Source: Carposina sasakii
Lineage: Eukaryota > Arthropoda > Insecta > Lepidoptera > Carposinidae
DNA: 64,000 nucleotides
Assembly (NCBI GenBank): GCA_014607495.2
Contig: CP053159.1
Location: forward strand, 9,059,501-9,123,500
Reading direction: 5' to 3'
Positions within the stretch are counted from its first letter, which is position 1, and each line of letters starts with the position of its first letter. Under the pieces are notes generated by a model, which was not told the DNA's origin, did no database searches, and saw only the letters and a program-made list of their open reading frames with translations. The translations under genes and the position numbers were made by a program. Positions 56,072-64,000 of this stretch are shown one piece after another.

Positions 56072-57665
56072 AACCGACTTCAAAAAAGAGAGGTTATCAA
56101 TTCCTCTGTATGTTTTTTTTAATTTATTCTTTTATTTTTTATGTGTGTTAGCTCAGAACTCCGGCATTTATGAACCGATTTCAATTTTTTTTAATAGTTT
56201 GTCATGGTATCTTCCAAGTTGTTCCATATTCACCATGTCAGGATCTGATGATGGGATCTTGGAGAAATCGAGGGCAATCCTCAACTATTGTAGGCACATG
56301 TAGTCTGTTTTTATACTTTTACTGAGCGTTTTGATCACCTACATATAAAACATAACATCTGATGATGGAATCTCTAAGGAATCTAGGGATATCCTCAAAT
56401 ATAATAGGCACGAGTAGTCCGTTTTTAGATTTTTATAGAGAATTTTGGCCAGCTACACATAATATAAAAGAAACGAGGGTCTGATGATGGAGCCGCCGAA
56501 AAACAGATAGTGGAACTTTTTAGTAACAAAATCCTCCTATGGCAGGGGGAGGCCTACGTCCAGTAGTGGACTGCAACAGGCTTATGAAGATGAAGATAGT
56601 TGTGTTAATTCGTGAAATTATATGTTGCATTAAGCGGTGTCTGAAGTAAGATGGTTATAGAGGAAGAAGTAGACATGAGAATAACGAGATGATGGATAAT
56701 AGGGATGAATGAAAGAAAAGTACCGACATATTGCACCGACCCCAAATGATTGGGAACAGGGCGGGAAGAAGGAGTGTAATCATATGTTGCTTAAATAACA
56801 GTGCACATGGCTGTTCTGCCAAATCTCTTATATTCCTCTTTGGCGTGGTGCATGTACCGTCGCGACATACGCACTCTGGATCGATTCCACCTCAAGTGCC
56901 TCCGATCCATCATGAGAATCAGATGGTCCGACCGAGTGCGTAATACCAAAGTATTGTGAAGAGCCAATGTAAGTGGCATTGAGGCCTACTTAATGCGTCG
57001 GCAGCTTCGGTGGTGCGGTCATGTGTCTAGTATGACGGAGGAGAGATTGGCTTAGCGCATATTCTTTTCTGAACTGGAGGAGGGCAAGCGGAAACGCGGC
57101 GGGCAACTCCTCAGATACAAAGATGTTCAGAAAAGACATATGAAGAGATGCAATATGGATCCATCTAAATGGGAAGTTTTGGCAGCACAACGACCAGAGT
57201 GGCGTAGGATGGTGATGAAGCAACTTCACGAGTTCGAAGAGCAGCATCAAGCTGACCTTGATGCTAAACGTGATGAACTAAAGACTCGTCCTCCTGCTGC
57301 CATTATTTATAATTACAATAATGGCGCACTAACCTGTCCTCTGTGTGCGCGGGCGTTTAGGGCGAAGATTGGCTATGTAAGCCATCTCCGAGCGCATAAA
57401 CGCCAACTTAGCAATATCTAGGAGTAGAAGTGGTCGCCATGACCGAAATCGGTCGGAGGTCGTCATTATCATCATATTGTCAGACGAAAAGTTTCGAAGT
57501 CTAGTCATTTCTCTCTTTTGTCATGTGGCCTATTTAATCATTTGCTGGCATATAAATCTGACAATATTATGCCTTCTAAACTTCGTACATGGCTTAACGA
57601 AATATATATTTGCCCTTTAGTAAAATTTTACTTTAGTAAGCTCGAGTTTTGGGAGGAAGTCGGTT
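56072..57665 (+). mobile_element. AACCGACTTC-TIR repeat with nested LINE fragment
   Basis: Begins AACCGACTTC (56,072) and ends GAAGTCGGTT (57,656-57,665), a perfect 10-bp inverted terminus. The body carries repeated GATGATGG...CTC blocks and an internal RTE-like LINE tail at ~56,535-56,590 that is shared with the 44,513 copy and hence old. A ~680-bp LINE piece at ~56,795-57,474 is missing from the 44,513 copy and hence younger. No transposase is seen. Confidence 0.75.
56795..57474 (+). pseudogene. LINE ORF2 C-terminus with zinc finger, pseudogene
   Basis: The plus-strand frame reads [20 protein letters not shown], then after a [23 protein letters not shown], then a TAG, then ELEEGKRKRGGQLLRYKDV, CNMDPSKWEVLAAQRPEWRR, and last ALTCPLCARAFRAKIGYVSH with the closing LRAHKR. 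The final part is a C2H2-type finger (C-x2-C...H-x3-H). The LRW-GHV motif and W-x-x-LA-x-x-R-x-x-WR block are standard in the C-terminal part of a widespread animal LINE group after the RT domain. Two in-frame stops (TGA ~56,956, TAG ~57,055) inactivate it; the last 93 codons remain open. The RT itself is absent (5' truncation). The LINE clade is not assigned. Confidence 0.85.
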
Positions 57666-57689
57666 TTTCGGTTTAAAGAAATTATTATA

Positions 57690-58620
57690 CTTTTACTGAG
57701 CGTTCTGAGACTGCCGGGCGTGAACGTCAGTTACCCCCGGCGTTATGACATTTTACACTTCCACCCTGAAGTAAAGGTTCCGCTCTTGCGCTGTTCCCTC
57801 TTAGCCAGCCAATGAAGGCAAGCTAAGAGTCGAGGGCCAAAGATGGTAAAGTGGCCCTTTGAACTCGGGTCCGTGGTGACGCCAATCACCAACAGCTTCG
57901 CCACAAGCTGCCCTGCGGGCTTATTATTATTCTTTCGAAATTCACGGGATTACAGAGTCCCGGTCCTTTAGAGGCGTGCATCGGACCGTGGCCAAGATGT
58001 AGAGGCCCTTTTTAGAGAACTTTAATATGGTGTGGGATACACATGGCGGATACCATCGCCGACCGCACAATAAGATACACCCGCGATGGTCCCCGTCATG
58101 TGCAAGACTATTGGAGTGCAGATCTATGTCATGCGATGGAAACAAAGGTCATGGGCTATGAGGCTGAATATTGGGTGGGGTTGGGTAACTGGGCTATTGA
58201 AAGAGACTAACGGACGCCTGCCATTACAACCAAGTCTCATAATTGTTTGGTGGCAGGCGGTGACTCGCCGACTCATTTCATGGGTCCCCTGAAACGGCCG
58301 CACGCACGGAGCGACAAAGGGGGCAACATTTGGTGAGTGGCTAGGGTGGAGGGGTGCCCCTGGACTTTAAACCGAAGCCAACTTGCCACTTACTGACGGG
58401 CACGTCCACCCTCGAGCTGTCATAGCTCTCGCGACTCCACTCTGCCCGGCCGGCGAAGGCAAGGCAGAGGTGGGGGAACTGTTCCTCGTCAGACTTCACT
58501 CCGGCGCCGGAGATGAGGAACAGGGTCTTCCCCCGGGAGTACTTCAGGTCCGTGGGAACGCTACCTCCCAACAGCTCGCCACAAGCTGCCCTGCGGGCTT
58601 ATTATTATTATTATTATTAA
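57690..58620 (+). mobile_element. GC-rich LINE-like 3' regions, two in tandem
   Basis: Two segments end with the same words, GCCACAAGCTGCCCTGCGGG followed by CTTATTATTATT: the first at ~57,899-57,930, the second at ~58,577-58,618 with a longer (ATT)n run. Both are much richer in G+C than the window average. A TTA-type microsatellite tail after a GC-rich 3' UTR suggests two 3' ends of one non-LTR family. Open frames here (for example 104 codons at 58,383) read through the UTR and tail as poly-leucine and are not genes. Confidence 0.55.
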
Positions 58621-61600
58621 ATCTGGCTTCTGACGAAGACAAGGACGATTTCTATAGCGCACTCAACCTGACATATAACATTAAACATTGTAAATAACAC
58701 AAAATCATTATACATATCAGTCGTTATTTTTCCTCCCCATAAAATCATTAACTTCCACGCGTTGTCATTATCTTCAACAGTGTTATTTCTTAAATGTTAT
58801 TTATCTCCGAATATATTAAACCGACAATGGTGCGTCTTTTACCAATTTCAATTAAATTTATCAAGGAATGAATCTGGCATAAAATAATTGTTGTGCCACA
58901 TGGTTAAATTTTTTTCGACGAATTCATCAAAAATATATTCCGGACTAAGATTCACCCATCTACATTTTATTTTATAGGCAATTATACTTCCATATATAAA
59001 GTATTATTTTTCATAGTATTTCCTTATATAAATGTCCTTTGCAACATCATGGTGACAATTCAATCAATTTTAATACTTATATATTTACTTTTTTTACTTT
59101 TTTAGTTCTATGGTATATTCCATAGATAGATACTAAATCATTCAAATGTAGATTTTCCTTATTATTTGACTAGGGACTTGTCGATGATAACTTAATGAAA
59201 GAACTTTCCATTCAATTTAATAAATGTCTATTTGCAGGAAAATAGCTTACATTATTAGAATAAGATTTAAAAATGTCACATATCTACCTAATCTAGCATA
59301 ACGTGCATTGCCCACTTTTGTACTTACAATATTAGAAGGCATATATACTAAATACATTCAATAATGAGTAAAGCACAGAAATACAAGGTATAAGCAACAC
59401 TTAAGTGTGAATAATTGCACGTCCCGAAAACAATCAACAAAAAGAAAAAATAGTTAAACGTGGAAAATAGGAATATTCGCACATCACTACCGAAAATGGT
59501 GTCCGAATAGTTGGAAACACTTGAGCGAGAATAGGAATCGAGTGCAGTCGTTCAGCGAAACGTTTCACATGTAAATTGGGGGGTAATCTCGACGATGTCA
59601 GCTCGACATCGATCGCCGATTCATCCCTCCAAGTTTCCCCTCCACTAGTCTCAATACGAATCCTCTTTTCAATGAACAAAACAACTTTGACAAACTTTTA
59701 CATTTAACTCGCTCCAGAGCGCTCGAGATATTGGATTATGAACGCCATTTGTTATAAGCCTCAATTAAACGCTGATCGAAAATCTAGATGAGCTTTGAGT
59801 GAGAACTAAAGGTTGGAACTTTTAAAACGAATAAGACTCAGTTGTACGATGATAACTTTAAAACAACGGTTACAAATGGAATACAGGGAACACGTAATAA
59901 AAAGAATATACTAGTACCTACTCTTCTGATCAAGATCTAGAAGTTCTATGTTATTTTTTGACGATGTCGTTAAGTAGGAAAGTCTTTATTATTTATTAAT
60001 ATAAACACAAAATCCGAGCATCAGTACTTATCATCCGATCATATTATTTTTGCTGACATCACAGAATTCCATTCAAGATATGAATACTTAGGTAGGTACT
60101 TTTTTTTCCAACCCCTACAAATTGCATTGATAATGTCTTTACAGCCTGTCATTCCCCACATAAACCCACGTTGTCACTCAATAACATCGGTGACTAATGC
60201 AAACAATAAATCAGCTTTGTTCTAGATGCTGGAAACATCCGTTGTAGCCGCTATTTCACATTTATGGAACATACATAACACACCGAGGAAATGTACGATA
60301 GATTTAACTTCCGTAATGATTTCTGGCGGCTTGGGCTTTTTTAATGTACGAACTGGCTCATATATTAGCCGAAGCTACTCCATTAGCACTGGGACCCTAT
60401 CCAATATGGCGGCATGGGGGTAACAGGGGCGAACACGGAAATACGTCAAGATAGAACGGTCATGCGGTCACGCACTCACGAAACCGCCCATTCCACATTT
60501 GCCTCGTACAAGTCAATTACTGAATAAGTAATGCAGGAATTCTCTACGAATACCTCACTATATTTATGAAATTATACATAAATATTCCAGTTAGAAAACG
60601 CGCTATATTTTCCTAGGTAGGTCCAGTCTGCATGCCGGTGCATAATCAGTGCATAATTCAAAACTGGAGCACTATAGTACCTAATACGCGACACGCGCCG
60701 GGCGCTCACGGCGTGTTCTATCGTAATTTATGTCCGTGAAGTGAATCTGCAGTGACAGGCCGTTCACCCTGCTGCAACCCTCGTTTTTGTTATAAAATCA
60801 ATATATTTGAAGCGTTACCCCACTTGTAACTGTAGCAGACGTATGTTAGAAGAAGCCATCGCCGAACGTTGCAGGCAGAGAATTTATAATATTTCTTTAG
60901 ACCTAAATGAAGGATATAATACCATCGTAGGTAGCTACATTAATTATTGCTAAAATATCTGCTTTCTTCGTTCAAATATTTCATCTTCTTAAAGTGGGTC
61001 TTCTTCTAAAAAGGAAATCAATGGAAACGGCAATTAAAATAGCCCACTACAGAGAGCTTAAAGATACTATTTTATACAGAATCATAAGTATAAAAACTCT
61101 TCCGTTACTTAGTGTGACTGAATTTATGTATTTTGAGTAGTGGTAGTGTAGGTAAATTATGAAAGGATTTCCCGAAATTAACCACGAAATTCCCAAAAAT
61201 GGGAATCTAGTTAGTAGTTTCCGCGGACAAAATCGTAGGCTACTGCGGGTGGATATCATAAAAGCTACGAACATCTACGAATCTCTACTAGTCTAGAAGT
61301 CTACTAGAAAAAATCTAAACGAAACTTATCTGGCAATATAACATACCTACAATTATCCTAGTATGTACTTATTACGATAAAGAAATCAATAATTCAACTA
61401 GATTCAGTAAAGTTGTCACCGTTATCGTTTTTTTCATAGCTCTACATACCATTGAAAATGAAATCAGTGAAATTCCCATAACACCCTTGCCAACAAACAG
61501 TGGCAAAGCTTTCGGTGACCATGTGCCGTGTGGAAAGCTATTAACAATGTGTATACACCGGCGCCATGCTCTAACTGCCTGCTTCCATGATCATTATTTA

Positions 61601-62093
61601 TAACGATAATTATAACTCTTTATTTGGCTATAAATATACGTAAAAGCTTAGAATGTCCATTGAAAACGAGTTCGTGAACAAGGTATTACTGATAAGGAAC
61701 GAGGCTGGCATTATTAAAACTTGGTAGTTAGTCAGACTAAATAAGAATAAAAAGGTGAGAGATCGGCAGTCTGATTACGTATCTTGCAAAAGCAAAGCAA
61801 TAGCAATTTTACAGGAAAAATTATACAATTCCTTAGAAGTTGCGAATTTTTGCTATCACATTGCTTTTGCTATACGTAATAAGGGGGATGTTTAAGAACA
61901 AAGTATCATTAAATTCGCATTTACTTTCGAAATTAATGTTTGATTTAATTCGCATTGACTACGACTTCTGAGTAAATATAATTTTCATTTCTAAAAGTAG
62001 TAAATATTTCTCTATACCTACTTGTAGTCGATCGAAAACAAAATTAGGAGCAGTTTTTTAAAATCGGATGTCAAGTTGCGTGTTTATTTAAAA
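58621..62093. other. Low-repeat non-coding DNA
   Basis: About 3.5 kb without a recognised repeat. Less AT-rich patches at 59,520-59,660, 60,200-60,480 and 60,640-60,780 stand out. A 65-codon frame at 60,226 and an 81-codon minus frame at 59,434 lack motifs. It may be intronic or regulatory. Confidence 0.4.
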
Positions 62094-62330
62094 CTAGTGG
62101 ACGCCCGCGTCTTCGTCCGCGTGGACTGCAGATAAAGCAAAATGTTGAAATTACCCGGAATAAAATATTTTCCCGACATAAAAAGTAGCCTATATGTGCT
62201 ATTCTGATATATAAGGTATATTATTGTAAAGTTACATTAAAATCCATTCAGTAGTTTTTAACGTGAAAGAGTAACAAACATCCATCCATATTTACCTACA
62301 AACTTTCGCGTTTATAATAATATAGTAGGA
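62094..62330 (-). mobile_element. Non-autonomous Helitron, near-complete (~237 bp)
   Basis: CTAG at 62,094-62,097 flanked by A, then TGGACGCCCGCGTCTTCGTC (reverse of the 3' hairpin GACGAAGACGCGGGCGTC), ATAAAAAGTAGCCTATATG, TTAACGTGAAAGAGTAACAA and finally TTTATAATAATATAGTAGGA. On the minus strand it therefore runs 5' TCCTACTATA...CTAG 3', the Helitron layout. A 3'-truncated sister copy is at 10,630-10,826. Confidence 0.8.
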
Positions 62331-62669
62331 CATTCTTAAATTTTGTCTTCTCTTCTGGCTGAGTAAATACAAAACTTTACTTAACTAACATTTTTAAATA
62401 TGGTATGTCCCTCCCCACGTAATATTATACTTCGGTACTTACGCGCCTCATTAAAATAGGCATCGTCCAATGAATTTCGAATGCTATCGATGTTCAATTG
62501 TTTTCCTTTCCTTGTAAAATAATAGTTATAGGCATCTATAGGTACAGTGTTCCTAGACGTGTTTGTTTCTATAGGTCTTTAATGAATTTTAAGATTATAA
62601 ACTCTATAATTCGATAATACTCTGGTAATGTTACATTTAAGAAACATCATGACATTATTTACCACCTTA
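62331..62669. other. AT-rich spacer
   Basis: Nothing recognised. Confidence 0.3.
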
Positions 62670-62945
62670 TTAAATTTAATTTCTCAACTATACTCTCAAA
62701 ATTTGTCAGAAGTGGCACCATGTGGTTCTATCGGCCCTTGGTGTTCTGCCTACCCCGTAAGGGATAAAGGCGTGATTATATGTGTGTATGTATGTATTAT
62801 TACATTTGAACACTGACCAGCCAATTTACCTATCTATACATATAATCATACATATAATCACACCTTTATCCCTTACGGGGTAGGCAGAGCACCAAGGGCC
62901 GATAGAACTACATGGTGCCACTTCTGACCAATTTTGAACCTATAT
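62670..62945. repeat. Head-to-head pair of a short interspersed repeat
   Basis: 62,677-62,790 (AAATTTGTCAGAAGTGGCAC ... AAAGGCGTGATTATATGTG) is repeated in reverse complement at 62,838-62,940 (ATAATCACACCTTTATCCC ... GTGCCACTTCTGACCAATTT). About 50 bp of AT-rich DNA separate the arms. Single copies lie at 41,966 and 46,793. Confidence 0.8.
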
Positions 62946-63542
62946 ATAGGTATACATATAATTAAAATGCTTAGTCCTGAATGACTGAAGGAATAATACA
63001 CAGCACAAATTGCTAATCTATTATTTGCATAACGTACATACATAGACTAAGAAAATATTTCCCAATATTACTACAGCGGGAAAGACGGGAAATCTTAATT
63101 TACGCGGACTAAGTTAACCACAATATAAAATAATTATTTCCATTGAGTATTTTTCTTAATTTGTTTAGGTTTATGAAAAATGTGAATATTCAAATTCGTT
63201 TGTTCCCATAACTAATAATCTCCACGCTTTCCTCGCTTGACAGCACTCTAAACTACTCGACACACTTTCATTGTCAGCGAAACAGGCAACTTACCTCTTT
63301 AAGGCAATCTCATAAGATCCATATTGAGAACACTCAAAGGAGGTAATAAAGTTTGCTTTCAACCTTTTCTCACACGCTCTCATCTATTGGTCTGCCTCGT
63401 GAGTCCGCTTAGTTTTACTGCTTACTACGTGAATCAACACTTAGTAGAACATAAAATGTTTACTATCAATCAGTGCAAAGCCATCACTTATTACTTAGTC
63501 ATCATCGTAATTCACGCCTTTCCAGAATACGTCAGCCTAAGT
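62946..63542. other. Non-coding stretch, nothing recognised
   Basis: A 76-codon frame at 63,324 has no motif. Confidence 0.3.
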
Positions 63543-63695
63543 TTATCTGACTAACAGCCAATTTCTATACTTAACTGATATTTAGAGATTTTTTGCATAT
63601 CTCAGATTTAATCTTCAATTGTTTTCATACAAAATTTCAAATTAGGAATAAATAAATCCGAGATTTTTGATCTCTCATTTGGAATTGGCCGTAAG
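63543..63695 (-). mobile_element. MITE with ACGGCCAATT termini, copy 2
   Basis: AACAGCCAATTTCTATAC at the left and GGAATTGGCCGTAAG at the right are inverted. In reverse complement the unit follows 39,550-39,694 across its whole length with modest divergence. Confidence 0.75.
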
Positions 63696-64000
63696 ACTAG
63701 GCTAAACTATAGGTAAAAAGTTTGACACAAACATACAAATAAAGGTGCAACCAGGGATATGGTATCTCCTCTCATTTCTATGGATGCAACAGCCAAATCA
63801 AACCATGTTATCGCTAAAGTATGTAAACATTGTTTAAGCTAAACAACCCCTAAGATAGATATACCATACATTTCTAAATTTAGACGTGGTTTTGTTATTA
63901 CATCTAAAAAGATTATTTTTTAGATCCGTTTATACTTAATGAATCTGTGTGTCTAAGAAGTAAATATAAAGAGCTTTGAAAATAGAAAATCCATGCCCTG
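63696..64000. other. Window end, nothing recognised
   Basis: AT-rich sequence without a recognisable feature. Confidence 0.3.

Noticed and set aside
57140..57421. Host zinc-finger gene
   Set aside because: Upstream frame-compatible sequence is clearly LINE (LRWCGHV, CNMDPSKWEVLA), with two stops, and the whole block is an insertion absent from the sister repeat.
58383..58697. 104-codon frame with a poly-leucine run
   Set aside because: The leucines come from the (TTA/ATT)n tail of a LINE-like 3' end.
62628..62816. Conserved peptide CGSIG..CSAYPVRDKGVI as a gene fragment
   Set aside because: It recurs because the underlying DNA is a dispersed repeat, present in both orientations with no shared start or flanking frame.
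1..64000. CRISPR array, operon, phage or bacterial defence system
   Set aside because: No regularly spaced short repeats with unique spacers, no dense coding, and the repeat content is plainly that of an insect nuclear genome.

Overview
This window looks like nuclear DNA from a butterfly or moth (Lepidoptera). It is AT-rich, has no operons or dense coding, and carries many repeat families I recognise from lepidopteran genomes. These include Helitron copies ending in CTAG-T with a GC-rich hairpin, tRNA-derived SINEs, LINE 3' tails running into (TGA)n, short TIR elements flanked by TA, and a (TG)n microsatellite. I found no host protein-coding exon, rRNA or genuine tRNA gene that I could defend. 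The window therefore reads as a large intron or intergenic desert filled by nested, mostly decayed transposable elements.

Layout. 0-10 kb: a GC-rich island at 1.3-1.55 kb is the only promoter-like stretch. It is followed by MITEs, a hAT-like element, a foldback element with ~130-bp arms (5.74-6.20 kb), a lepidopteran repeat with an internal 153-bp duplication, and a TIR element split by a SINE with a perfect 11-bp target duplication (7.87-8.54 kb). 10-18 kb: a Harbinger-like MITE, Helitron copies, a broken LINE with a recognisable reverse transcriptase (11.39-13.19 kb, minus), a second LINE 3' end, and Penelope terminal fragments. 18.8-23 kb: a DIRS-type tyrosine-recombinase retrotransposon on the minus strand, with gag, RT, RNase H and part of the recombinase. 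It has inverted terminal repeats and an internal complementary region that fuses both outer ends. 23-50 kb: mostly unrecognised AT-rich DNA dotted with SINEs and MITEs. 50.8-53.4 kb: a decayed Penelope-like element (RT plus GIY-YIG endonuclease) between long inverted terminal repeats that contain hammerhead-ribozyme-like motifs. 53.6-58.6 kb: a TIR element holding a second Penelope remnant, another TIR element holding a LINE C-terminus with a zinc finger, and a GC-rich repeat block. 58.6-64 kb: mostly unrecognised sequence, one Helitron and a few short repeats.

How the parts relate. The coding remnants belong to four retroelements and are all inactivated by stops, frameshifts or deletions. 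The structural parts that act in cis (ITRs and the internal complementary region of the DIRS element, the ribozyme core in the left Penelope repeat, TIRs and target duplications of small elements) are far better preserved than the reading frames. Several families occur more than once here, so paired copies act as empty-site controls and give insertion order.
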